A stretch of 64,000 nt of DNA from Rhynchopus euleeides (taxonomy: Eukaryota; Euglenozoa; Diplonemea; Diplonemida; Diplonemidae): the NCBI GenBank assembly GCA_963210315.1, contig OY723323.1, positions 620,001 through 684,000 on the forward strand, written 5' to 3'. Below the pieces are notes generated by a model that made no database searches, was not told where the DNA came from, and worked only from the letters and a program-made list of their open reading frames with translations. The position numbers and the translations under genes were made by a program. Positions 40,668-51,112 of the stretch are shown here, in pieces; within the stretch, counting starts at the first letter, position 1; the number at the start of each line of letters is the position of its first letter.

Positions 40668-41012
40668 CCGTATACGTAAATATTATGGAACGTAAATATT
40701 ATGGAACGGGCCCATTTTTGCCCGGTCCGTTCCATAATATTTACGTTCCAAAATATTTACAGGGCCAGTTGGGGACTCGGTGGTGAGGACGGCTTGCGTC
40801 AGGAATCGCACGAAAAGTGCACGAGTAGGTCCCGTCAGGGACTCTGTACGCCGTCCGATCACCTGGTCCAAGTCCCCGAGTCGCAGAAAGCCCTGTAAAT
40901 ATTATGGAACGAAAAAAATCTGGAACGCCAACCCACCAGCGTTCCATAATATTTACGTTCCATAATATTTACGTTCCATAATATTTACGTTCCAAAATAT
41001 TTACGTATACGG
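40668..41012. mobile_element. 345-bp CCGTATACG MITE, copy D1 (TA TSD)
   Basis: It begins CCGTATACGTAAATATTATG and ends with the inverted copy; TA repeats outside. GGAACGTAAATATT words are stacked at each end. The centre (about 40760-40895) is a GC-balanced segment shared with D2 (47980) and D3 (52142), which are in the opposite orientation. Confidence 0.88.
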
Positions 41013-41084
41013 TATATACTTGTAGTTATACATGTAAAATTTACAAGATCCCACCGTGTTTGTACGGGCTTATGACCCCCCCTA

Positions 41085-42349
41085 GGGGGGGGGGGGGAGG
41101 GGGGGCCGTGGGCATTTTCTGGGTGGATTTTCAAAGAGTGCACCTATTTCTGCCCCCCCTCCCTTCCCCCGCTTGTTGATGCTTTTCCAACCCCTAACAC
41201 AGCTTTGGCCCCCCCCGCCCACACGCATCACTCCTTCCACCCCCCGCCCCCTCTCCTCCAGCGATCTGCTGTGTCCATGCACTACCCCCCACACTAGCCC
41301 CAAAATGCCTTGTTCGATTTCTGCCTTGCTTTCGCGGGTTGATAGGAAACGTAGCCACTCGGAATATACCGCCAGACCTTGCATGGATGTGGGTGTGGGT
41401 GTGGAAGAGACAGACGGGGATGTCGCACACCGGTGACAGCGTGCGTCTGTCTGTTCTGCGAGCCGCCACCTCTGCACCGCCCCCCCTGCCCCCACCCCCT
41501 TTTTGCCTACAGAAGTTGATAACTGCCGCTGCGAGGCCTCACCGCGGCAGTGACACGACGCACAACCCACACACAACAACGCACAGGTTTACACAAAGGG
41601 GGTCGTGCCCATAACCTGTGAGCAGGCATCGACAGCCACCCCCCACCCCCACCCCCCTCTCCGTCTCTCTCTCTCTTCCTCCCTCCTCGTCTGACTAAAC
41701 AGCTCCTCCCCCCAGCTTCCCCCCCCCCCCCCCTTCGAGAGTTTTGAGGATTTGCAGGGTGGGGCCGCTGCAAAACACACAAGCCAGAGATATAACACAC
41801 CCTCTCTCCCTTTCCCACCCACATCCCCCCTCCCCCTTCTTCAAGGCAAAGGCTTGCCTTCCGCTGTGCATGTGTGGTGTGGCGGCAGGGGGGTAGCACC
41901 CTCCACGCACACAGCGGCGGTGGGTCTTTCTTGAGATATACATATCTCTGCTGTGTGTGTTGTGCTCTTTGTATTAAAATACAGCGACACATACAGCTAA
42001 CAACTCTCTTTCTCTCTCTCTCTCTCTGCTGGTTAGGGCTTCCTCCCCCCTTCCTCTCTCGAACGTCGCGAGGCGCACTGCTGTGTGTATTCACTAGACG
42101 ACAAGACGTTGCCTTCTCCAAGGCCTCACCTTATCCTGACAAACTCCAGAAGATTGGTGTTCTCTCCTTCCACTCTCTCTCTTTCCCCTCTCTCCACCTC
42201 CACCTCCACTACCCCCTGAGGTAGCCCCGCCCTCGCCGGAGAGTCGAGGGGGTCTGTCTGGGGGGCGCCCGGGTCGAACATAGGAGAGAGGGGAGGTGCG
42301 TATTTTATTCTGCTTCTCTTGAAGTCTCCCAGAAGGCAGCATCACGCAA
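41085..42349. other. Intergenic, no gene seen
   Basis: G-run, then C-rich and CT-rich stretches. A TCTC-rich tract at 42005-42030 and CACC triplets at about 42185-42210 precede the helical-repeat gene. Overlapping frames are driven by simple sequence. Confidence 0.4.
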
Positions 42350-45055
42350 ATGCTGTGGAACCGCAACCAGCAGGCTGCGAAGCAGCCGGAGCGAAGGCAT
42401 GCGCAGCTGCAAAGCCACCACCACCACCACCACCACCTGGCTGCCCATCCTGCGCCTTCTGCGGCACGCCCCCACCACGCCCTGGCGCCATGCCAGGGAT
42501 TGCATGGGCCTGGGCCCTCCTCCGCCGCCACCACAACCACCACCGCAACCGCCAGCGGCACCGCCAGCGCAACCTCTCCCTCCTCCTCCTCTAAGACCCA
42601 CACGCTGCCGCCCTCCTCCTCTTCATCCGCATCGACGACTTCAACCTCACCACCCTCCTCCTCATCACACCCCTGTGTGACCGCCGACACGACCCCTGCA
42701 GGGGTGGCGGGAGGTCAGCGGGTGGGCAGCTCCGCATGCCCTGACTCGGGGGGGAGCCAGCCGCAGCAGCAGCAGCAGCAGCAGCAGGACCAGCACAGCG
42801 CGCCCACCCCGAAGGTGTCGGCGACGGAGGCTGTCCAGTGGGATGTGGTGGCGAAGGGCGCGGCTGCGCGGGAGAGGTTTCAGTTCAACAGCGCGCGGGA
42901 GTTCCACGAGATGGCGTTCCGCATCTGCGTGCTGCGGGACGGGACGGAGGCGGAGCTTGCGGAGGAGGTGCGGTGCGCCGAGGGGGCCTGGCGCGACCTC
43001 CGCCCGGACCTGACCCACGCCACCGAGGAGCTCGCCTCCGGCAGCGAGGAGGCCTACCTCATGGTGTTCCAGGTGGTGGTGCAGGACGTGCCCCTCTACT
43101 CGGGGTGCCTCCCGCCCACCATCCTCAGCAGTATCGCAGAGCGGCTGGGCCACCGCTACCTCTCTCCGTCGCTCGCGTCGCATTGCCTGCACCTGCTGCT
43201 GGCGCTCACCCTCCCGACGCCGAAGTCTCCGGATGACGCGGCGATGTTTTCCCCCCTCGTCCCCGTCGTGCTCGCTCTGGTGGAGGACAGGTGCACCCAC
43301 GCCTACCCCCGCATCGTGCTGACAGCCCTCCTCTTCCTCAACCGCATCGCCGGGTGGGGTATTACAGCGGAGCCCGCCGTGGCCCTAGGGCTGGTGCGGT
43401 GTATGGGGGGTGCGATTGCGCACAGCCAGTCGCTGTATAGGGTTCTGCTCGCCTCGTCGGTTCTGGCGAGGGTGGCGCAGCTTCCGGGATATGCGGCGCA
43501 GGTGCTGCGAGATGGGGGTGTGTGCAGTCTGGTGGAGACGCTGCTCTCGGCGTTAGGGGGGCTCCCCGTGGAGCGGGTGGGGCAGCAGCTGGATTGGCGG
43601 GACAGCGTGCATGCCAACCTGCTGGCGGCGCTGCGGCCGCTGGTGCCGCATGCGGTGGGGGTGCCCATCCGCGACTTTCTCCACGTCTGGTCTCTGGTGT
43701 GCTCCTACAGCTGCAGCACCCGGATCGGGAAGCTGGCGCGTGCCGTGGCGGACGAGCTGACCCAGGGCGGTGTCCTCGAGCACCAGCCCCTGTCCTCCCA
43801 GCAGTGGCAGTCCCTCCTGTCCTGCAAGACAGGCCTGCTGGAGGTGGAGTGCATACGCCGCCTTGCGAAACGGGCACAGGTGTGTACTTTTTCAGAAATT
43901 CTTGAGTATCCGTTTGTGTCGGAGGGGCGGGGAAGAGTGTGCGAAAGAAACGGGTGGGGTGTGAACTTCATGACTCACCACACTTCCACAATCCCAAACA
44001 TGCCAAGAACAATGGGGCATGCTATGCCGCCTTCTGCCTACGTGCCAAACGGTGCAATGCTTGATTGCTTGATCTGACCGACCCCACCTCTGCTGCAATG
44101 CCATCCACCATTCCACCCCAACAGCACCAGACGACGCATGGCCCCGCGACGACGACGCTGGACCTTGCCATGGTGATGCAGTTCTTCAGCAGCATCGACA
44201 GCGCCACCAAGTCGGATGCGGTGCAGGCCGCACTGCTGCAGTGCCTCAGCGAGCTGCTGCGGTGCCTGCCCCAGCCTGTGATACACAACGACGTGATCCG
44301 CCCCATGCTGCCGTCGCTGCTGAGCGAGGCGGAGCGTCTGGGGCCTGAGATCATCGAGCCGTGCATCCACCTGTCCACCTGCCTGCTCCGCAGCGGGCAG
44401 TACATCGCTGTGGCAGAGTTCACCGTGAAGGTGTGTGGGGGAGCACAACGCCTCGGGTTCACACCTCCAGTGCACGACACACACACAGACACCCCCATCC
44501 CCCGGTTCAACACCATCGCCATGCCCCACAGATTCTCCAAGCGCTGCGCCTGACACGGCAGTTCCACCTGTGCGACATCCCCTGCAAGAATGCTGTCGGC
44601 GTGCTGCTGTGGGTGCCTCACCAGGAGGGCGTTGTCCGATCCGGCACGCAGTACCGCACGCGCCAGGTCGATGCGAGCCTGCGGTGCTGCAAGAAGACCC
44701 ATCTGGAGCCGCTGTGCATCGAGCTGCTGAAGTCTTTCGACACCATGATACGCAGCGCACCGCGGGTATGCAAGCAGGCGTGCAAACGCAGAAAAAAATC
44801 CCACAGTCCTTTCTTTGAAACGATATCCTCACCACAAGCCCTGCCCACTCACCGCCACCACAGCCGCCCCACACCCCCCACCCCTCCCCACAGGACAACA
44901 TCTGGCGCACGCTGCACCTCCTCTACCAGAAGTGCGGCGAGGCCTCTCTGGCGACCTGCCTGCGCTCTGCCTCCAGCCGCCTCTCTGTCGAGGAGATCCT
45001 CTCCCTGCGCGAGACGAGCATCCCGCTTCCCCCAGCCGTGTTCGTGCAGGGGTGA
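42350..45055 (+). CDS. Helical-repeat (HEAT/ARM-like) protein with a low-complexity N-terminus, 743 aa
   Basis: Four exons (42350-43879, 44125-44430, 44532-44765, 44894-45055), all introns phase 0. Residues 1-160 are low complexity: seven His at about 23-29, Ser/Thr/Pro-rich sequence and eight Gln near 143-150. From about 165 on the protein is a regular array of amphipathic helices (AREFHEMAFRICVLRDGTEAE, SLASHCLHLLLALTLP, PRIVLTALLFLNRIAGW, CLSELLRCLPQPV). That indicates an alpha-solenoid of the HEAT/ARM type, a protein-interaction scaffold. I do not recognise the specific family; a trafficking-complex subunit is one possibility among many. The start ATG is the first after an in-frame stop region, but an upstream exon cannot be excluded. 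Homopolymer tracts make the N-terminus length-variable in principle. Confidence 0.8.
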
Positions 45056-47979
45056 TCGCTGGCCGCTGGGGAGGGGACGGCCATGGGGCGGAGCCGAACG
45101 TTGGGGTGGTTGGTGACACCGCTGAGCCGGTGCAGGCGTGGCAGGGGATGTGATTTTATGACACAAAGAATTCTTGGAGCAATGCCGCGATAAAGCTGTG
45201 GGAGGTTTAGCCGCAGCGGCCACTTCACCTCGCAGGCTGAAGGGGCTGCACTGGGGAACTTCTCACTCTGATGGTACGGCCTTGTTTGCGTTAGGAAGCG
45301 AAGCAATATCTGAGGAAGGAAATCCCAGCCCTACGAGAAGAACGTTGATTTGTTCCTTGCGTTTGGGTTTGGGCAGACGACGAATTGCATCTGTATACCT
45401 TCGTGAGCACAGCGCCTTCACCATTGTGTGATCTGGTCGTCTGGACGTCATATCCTGAGGTCGTCGAGGCCAAACCAAAAAACGATTTGTCAAGTATTCT
45501 TCAAGGTTCTTATTTTGCACAAAACAAAACAAAACAAAACACGGGAAAGGAAAGCCACGGCAATGCCTTTTGATCTATAGTTTCGGGTGTAGCAAGCGCA
45601 GCGAAGCACTGCTCGCTGGGCAGTGCCATCTGCCCCCACGTTTGAAGCACATCAAACACCCACCCGTTGATTTCTTTCTCCCTCGCGTTTTTTTTGTTCT
45701 TCGAGGTGTGCGCGTATGTCCACACCACTACACAAAGATTCCCATGCGGGCCGCCAGAGACGGTAGCAGTTCATCAGAGCTTATTCGGGGCGCCATACAC
45801 TAAAAAGGCCACTGTATGCGTGTTTACCATAGCGCCTTTGGTCCCGGTAACTCTGTGTGCCGCACACTGGCACAAGCTTGCACAAAGGAACACCATATCG
45901 TGTCGCTGTGTGGATGTACGTATTGGTTTGCATGTTATCCCCTTCCCTTCCCCCATTCCCATCCTTTCGTTTTATCGCACACTCGTGTGAGCAGAAAGTT
46001 GCACCACCGCAGCCGCAGCAACTGCTGTCGCAGCCTGTGATGTGTTTTTTGTATTTGATGCGTTGTTGCACTTTTTTCTACACACAAAACGCCTGAAAAG
46101 TATGAATCACGCCCTTCAATGAAGGGCGTATTTTATCCTTTCAGGGTGTTGTGCAGTAGAAGCCCCCAATGCATCAGTTGCAAAACAGAACGCAGGGTAT
46201 GTGAGAGCGGCCTTTTTTGTTTTTTGCTGCCGGTCGGTGTTGTGGCTTTCCCGACGTGTTTCCATTGTTTTCAACCTCTTTCCAACTTTCCAAAAAAATG
46301 CATGGGCTGATGTCCAAAGCTGCTTCACATACACCCCCCCAAACACCCATCCCTCTCCCCCCCCTCCACCCCCCCATACCACATCACGGCGATGAACACG
46401 TGATGAAAATGAAGAAAAAATAGTTGCGAAAACGACAAGTTTCCCGACCCCCCCCCCCCCCCCCCCCCCCCGCCTGTTCTGCCTCCCAAAACTCCCCCAT
46501 GCTGTGCTGAAGCCTACGATGATATTTCGGGCGACGAAGCAAGGAGGGGTGTGGGGGGGGGGGGGGGAGGGAGGGAGGGGGGGGGGGCGAAGTCGCGAAG
46601 CAACGCAGGAAATTGTGCGACTTGAAGCTTGGAGAGCAGAGGAGAGGGCGGGCGAGGGGGGGGGGGATATATTGTATTTCACGGCGTGCCACTTGGTAGA
46701 CCCCCCCCCCCCCCCGGCAGGGAGAGAAATTGCAGGGCTGGAAAGGGGCGTGATGCTGCACCATGCGTGGAGGGGCACAGTTTCAAAAATTCTTTTGAAC
46801 GTGCTACCCCCCCCCCCCTCCTCCTGAGCGGTGCTCTGTTTCCGGCCTTTCATCTCCCCTCCCGCCCCCCCCCCCCCCCCCGAGATTGGAACAGCAAGTT
46901 CCCCTCTCTCAGACTCTCTCTTCCCTCACGGCCCTTCCCGATTGCACCCGGGGAGGAAGGGGTAATGCGGGGCTACGCTCTACGCCACGTTGGAGTGCCA
47001 ACCTTGGTGTCACTTTGCAGCCAGTGTGTTGTGAGGTATGGTGTATCGCCCTTTTCCTCACCTTTTCTCGCCAGTTGCCTGATTGAGGGTGTGGCATGAG
47101 GGTTCAGTCCAACAAGGATATCAGGCCACTTTTCTGTATTTCCAAGCGAAGCCAAGCCCGCCCCCAATGGGACCGGAAGAGAGGCCACTTTTCATCGCCG
47201 CTTCGACACACAGCGCCGACAACACCTCCCTCCTCTCGGGCCCTACCTGCACGAAGAGGTTTTGCTGGAGAGGGCCGGGTCTCTGTGCATTACTCTGTGC
47301 ATTGCTCCTCTACTGCGCGATCCAACCATCCTCCTCCAAAGTCCGAGCATATTTTTTTTTTTGCAGATGTCCGATTGATGTTCACCGGTTTGTTCTCCAG
47401 CGCATTATGGTGCCTGAGAGTCTTGGCACACGTGCATGTCTATCGCAGCAGGGGGGAGGGTGTGTGTGTCTGTTCGGGCTGCGCCCCCCTCCAACACTGC
47501 AGCACGGGGGTCTACAATCTCCGCCCACGCGTGGTTGTGTGTGTGTGTGGTGTGCACAGTATTAGGGAGAGAGACGCACCCGTTCCCCTGCACCGTGTGT
47601 GTGGTGAACCCAATCCCCGGAATTCTGTTGCATTATATTCCGAAAAAAAAAGAGATGTCGCATCACCACCCATCCCACTGCAAAACCCGCTTATCTGGAC
47701 AGCCGAGTGGCTGGCCCCTTGTCCCGATTGCGTCTACACTAAGAACAGTGAGTGGAACGTCTTCTCGCAACACCGTGTGCGCCAGTGATGGCTGTCCTCT
47801 CCACAGTGGCAACAGCGTGCCTGCTGGGGTGATGTGGGGCTGTCTGAGCGGGAGAGGCAGTAAGGCGGCTTGACCTGTTGAGAGTGTCTTACATAGGGGG
47901 CGGGAGAGGGGCAAGCCATGCACCGCCCCCCCCGTTCTTTCATTTCACATGCCAAAGAAGACAAGGCGAATTGGCTATA
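45056..47979. other. Intergenic, no gene recognised
   Basis: Mixed DNA. Poly-C and poly-G runs dominate 46330-46890. The GCGAAGTCGCGAAG word at about 46588-46602 is followed by GTGCGACTTGAAGCTT. The CACTTTGCAGCCAGTGT word at about 47010 recurs at 19340. A minus-strand stretch near 47790 reads CCHCGEDSHHWRTRC, a poor match to a zinc knuckle. Nothing here supports a gene. Confidence 0.4.
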
Positions 47980-48292
47980 CCGTATACGTAAATATTTTGG
48001 AACGTAAATATTATGGAACGTAAATATTATGGAACGCTGGTGGGTTGGCGTTCCAGATTTTTTTCGTTCCATAATATTTACAGGGCTTTCTGCGACTCGG
48101 GGACTTGGACCAGGTGATCGGACGGCGTACAGAGTCCCTGACGGGACCTACTCGTGCACTTTTCGCGCGATTCCTGACGCAAGCCGTCCTCACCACCGAG
48201 TCCCCAACTGGCCCTGTAAATATTTTGGAACGTAAATATTATGGAACGGACCGGCCAAAAATGGGCCCGTTCCATAATATTTACGTATACGG
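47980..48292. mobile_element. 313-bp CCGTATACG MITE, copy D2 (TA TSD)
   Basis: Termini are CCGTATACGTAAATATT and its complement, with TA outside both ends. It abuts the next element at the shared TATA (48293-48296). Its centre matches D1 and D3; its right-hand terminal array is shorter. Confidence 0.88.
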
Positions 48293-48296
48293 TATA

Positions 48297-49106
48297 CCGT
48301 AAACGGAAATATTGTGGACCGTAATAAAGGTGAACCGTACTATAGGTGGACCGTAAAAAAGATGGAACAAATGGGATTTTTCCGGAACTTGGAACATTTT
48401 TACGGTCCACCTATTTTACGGTTGGGATCGTGGACTTGGCGGTTTTTTTTACGAGTTCCTTCGCGACGAAGTCGCGAAGGAACCAAGGAAATCGTACGAC
48501 TGAAGCTGCAGGATTAACACCACAGGGCCTCAGCACAGAGTGTGCGCTCACCATCGTCCGGGAACTGTTCTCCCACAGTTACTGCAGGGTGTACTACACT
48601 AAAGGAGTACGATTTCCCTTAATTTTCCGGGCACTGATTCACGAATTTACATCTGGAGGGAGCCCGGTGGTCTCAGCTTCTGTCTGCGCGCCCTGCCGTA
48701 CTGTGGCTGCTTTTGTGGGCTCGTGCAGCAGGTTCTACTTTTACTTCTACCGGAATGCTCCTTGCATGGTACTACACTTCTCGAGGTGTGGTGGTGGGTG
48801 AGTCTCGAGGTGAGTGGTGGTGATCGTGCCTTTTCCACACGCAGGGAGGACTTGCTTCTCTTGCTGGTGTTGGTTGCGGTGGTGGAGGGAGGGTCCAAAG
48901 CTGGGAGGTCGGGAGGCCTACGTGTGGGTGTCTGCGGCGTGGAGGCCGCAGTCCGCGCCCCGCAACCCACCAGCCCGCGGGCGAAAAACGCATTGTCTTT
49001 TCCATATTCAGTCCCAATAAATGGTGGACCGTAAAAAAGATGGAACGTTTGGCCTTTTTTTGGGAACTTGGAACATTTTTACGGTCCACCCTTTTTCCGT
49101 TTACGG
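48297..49106. mobile_element. 0.81-kb CCGTAAACGG element, copy E1 (TA TSD)
   Basis: It begins CCGTAAACGGAAATATTG and ends TTTTCCGTTTACGG, with TA outside. The ends carry stacked GGACCGTAA and GAACCGTA words. Internally there is a TTCGCGACGAAGTCGCGAA palindrome at about 48460-48480. The right half reads open on both strands for about 105 codons, but the same frames in E2-E4 differ by an in-frame 12-base deletion and little else. Copies: E2 52589-53398, E3 56938-57739, E4 58076-58877. Confidence 0.88.
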
Positions 49107-49203
49107 TATATATTTTCTTGTCGCAAACCCTCCTCTGTGTTTTTTTTGTTGTTGCCCCCCCTTTTTATCCCCCCCTCCTCCTCTACCCCCCGCCCCCCAC
49201 CCA

Positions 49204-49402
49204 CGTGACACCGCCTGGGTTTCAGCTGTGCTGGGTCCGATATTCCCCGGTTCTTCCGGTGGAGAGATGCGGCTGGGGGGAGGGGTACGAAGAAGAAGAA
49301 GAGGAAGGCCAGTGTCGTTCGGGAGTGCAATACTGGAGGGGGGGTGGCAGGGAGGTGAGGTTAGCCCGTTTCAGGAGGGGCTGACGTCGCCTTAAAATAT
49401 TG
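49204..49402 (+). mobile_element. Decayed fragment of the hammerhead-bearing retroelement
   Basis: From GTGACACCGCCTGGGTTTCA through TCCCCGGTTCTTC, GGGGAGGGGTACGAAGA and CGGGAGTGC to CGCCTTAAAA it follows the terminal-repeat sequence of the elements at 14235 and 22439, with many changes. It ends in a CA run like the intact copies. The ribozyme core is destroyed (CTGAAGA has become TGGAGAG and GAAAC is lost). This shows an older round of the same family. Confidence 0.7.
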
Positions 49403-49686
49403 ACACACACACACACACACACACACAGCATGTTATAGCCTGTGCGCCCCGCAGCCCGAGCCGTGTCGCACCGTTATGATTTTGGTGCGCCGTCGACAGA
49501 ATTAAGCAGCGGCAAAGCAAGGCACAGACAGACAGCCTCGGATCCCGCGCCTCCCCAAACCCCTTTCCCCCGCACCGTTGTCAAATCTGATGCTGTGTGT
49601 GTGTGTGTGTGGGCATTGCGAGCAGCACACGACACCACAAGCCACTTTTGCCACACCACCGGATACACAATGCAGCATCAGCCTCC
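49403..49686. other. Spacer between the retroelement fragment and the 11-kb element
   Basis: CA run, then unremarkable sequence. No gene seen. Confidence 0.4.
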
Positions 49687-49714
49687 CACGGTGGGATCCC
49701 GAAAAATATAGTAC

Positions 49715-50076
49715 CTGGGACCCCCCGTGTTTAAGTCCCCCCCCTGGAGGCGATTTTCGGCCGGGGGGGACTTAAACACGAGGGGGGGCGGACCTAAACA
49801 CAGGGGGGGCTTAAACACGGGGGTGGCACAGTGGAGACCAAGAAGACCTCTTCCTGTGCTGTCGTAGGGGGGTAATTCCGGTCCGGAGGGACTTTTGGCA
49901 CCCCACTTTTCGACTCTGACAGCACCTGGAGGGCCTAGGGGCCACCTGATGACCCTCCAGACCAGCCCACCCCCGTGTTTAGGTCCCCCTGTGTTTAAGT
50001 CCCCCCCCTGCCAGACCCCCAGGGGGGGACTTAAACACGGGGGTAAGGGGGGGGACTTATACACGGGGGGTCCCAG
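49715..50076. mobile_element. 362-bp inverted-repeat element (GTAC TSD)
   Basis: It begins CTGGGACCCCCCGTGTTTAA and ends with the inverted copy. GTAC flanks both ends. The right arm of element H keeps the uninterrupted version (TAGTACTA), so the insertion and its 4-bp duplication can be read by comparing the two arms of the same element. Internally, CCCGTGTTTAAGTCCCCC units occur in both orientations. Confidence 0.8.
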
Positions 50077-50084
50077 GTACTATA

Positions 50085-50870
50085 TATAGTGACATGGCGA
50101 CTATAATAGTCACTATAATAGTGGACGGGTGACTATTATAGTCACTATAATAGTCGCCATGTCCACTATAATAGTCACTATAATAGTCGCATGTCACTAT
50201 AATAGTCACTATTATAGTGGCATGCGACTATTATAGTCACTATAATAGTGACATGCCACTATTATAGTGACTATAATAGTGGACTTGTCCACTATTATAG
50301 TCACTATAATAGTGGCATGTCACTATTATAGTGACTATAATAGTGGACAAGTCCACTATAATAGTCACTATTATAGTGACATGCGACTATTTTTACAACT
50401 ATAATAGTGACAATTCTAGTGACATGCGACTATTATAGTGACTATTATAGTCGCCATGTCGACTATATAGTCAGTATGTGCTCAGTATATAGTGAACACA
50501 TACTTCTATGCGAACATGGGCTGTCACTACATGTCGAGTAAACGGCCAGGACCTGTCACTAAGTGTTCAGTAAACCGCGTTTTTGGTCCACTATATGGCC
50601 GGCATTGCGACTATTTTACTGACATGCACTCAACATGTCCAGTATTATAGTGGACGTGTGGCCAACATGTCAGTATTTACTGAACATGTCCACTATTATA
50701 GTGACCGCATACACGCATGTCCACTATAATAGCCACTATTTTAGTGGCATGTCCAGAAAATACTGAACATGTCCACTATTGTAGTGTCGCATACACGCAT
50801 GTCCACTATAATAGTCACTATTTTAGTGACGGCATGTCCAGTATATACTGGCCATTTTACTTGCATGCCG
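50085..50870. repeat. CTATAATAGT palindrome array, left subterminal
   Basis: Dozens of copies of CTATAATAGT and its relatives CTATTATAGT and ACTATTTTAGT alternate with CATGTC, CGCATG and GACATG linkers. The motif is itself a near-perfect 10-bp palindrome. The matching array on the other side of element H is at 60540-60860. Such arrays are typical transposase-binding zones in CACTA-like elements. Confidence 0.85.
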
Positions 50871-50919
50871 AAGTGGTGCGTTTCCCTTGCGGAACGCCTT
50901 GGCAAATGGGTGTCTCCCA

Positions 50920-51112
50920 AGGCAAAAATGAGTGAACGGGCAGCATGCCGTTCCACATTTTTCCCTCGTGAGGGCGACCCCCTTGCAACGCAAGGTGAAA
51001 AATGAAGAAACGGGCAGCATGCCGTTCTACATTTTCCCCTCGTGAGGGTGGCCCCCTTGCACCGCAAGGTGAAAAATGAAGAAACGGGCAGCATGCCGTT
51101 CCACATTTTTCG
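50920..51112. repeat. Tandem repeat, about 74-bp unit, 2.6 copies
   Basis: Units start at about 50920, 50994 and 51068 and share AACGGGCAGCATGCCGTTC, ACATTTTTCCCTCGTGAGGG and CCCCCTTGCA. Each unit contains the GGCAGCATGCCG palindrome. The downstream segment to about 51960 has protein-like scraps on both strands but no intact gene. Confidence 0.8.

Larger units (their letters stand above)
33734..41058. mobile_element. CACGGTG element B, 7.3 kb (TT TSD)
   Basis: It begins CACGGTGGGATCTTGTAAAT and ends with the exact inverted copy. TT lies on both sides (TTT if the ambiguous base is counted). Just inside both ends are AT-rich arrays of TACATGTA-like palindromes. Everything else inside is later insertions: a CCGTA-ended element (33787-40603) that itself holds the hAT transposon and a small hAT-like element, and a 345-bp CCGTA element (40668-41012). 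CAC-type termini, a 2-bp duplication and subterminal repeat arrays resemble CACTA/EnSpm elements. No transposase of that type was found. Confidence 0.85.
32224..41084. mobile_element. Long-inverted-repeat transposon A (TAGGGGGGGTCA ends), split by a nested insertion
   Basis: The left arm (32224-32475) begins TAGGGGGGGTCATAAGCCC. The right arm is its inverted copy, about 250 bp, in two pieces: 33525-33733 and 41059-41084. A CACGGTG element (33734-41058) sits between them. Removing that element and one copy of TT restores the arm (GGTTTTGTACGGG against GGTTTTCGTAC from the left arm). The original element was about 1.5 kb. Both ends sit in G-runs, which hide a target duplication. The core between the arms has minus-strand frames. 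The same terminal motif ends the element at 55543-58974. I recognise no known superfamily. Confidence 0.8.

Noticed and set aside
33734..41058. CACGGTG termini as Transib/RAG-type signals (heptamer CACAGTG-like)
   Set aside because: Transib elements make 5-bp duplications; these show 2 bp, confirmed by rebuilding two interrupted arms, and no nonamer-like element was seen.
44022..44910. Minus-strand frames (260-290 codons) over the helical-repeat gene
   Set aside because: They run through three introns of a well-supported + strand gene and have no recognisable features.
47734..48072. Minus-strand CCHCGEDSHHWRTRC as a retroviral-type zinc knuckle
   Set aside because: Spacing of the last Cys is off by one from CX2CX4HX4C, only one copy occurs, and the surrounding frame has no gag-like context.
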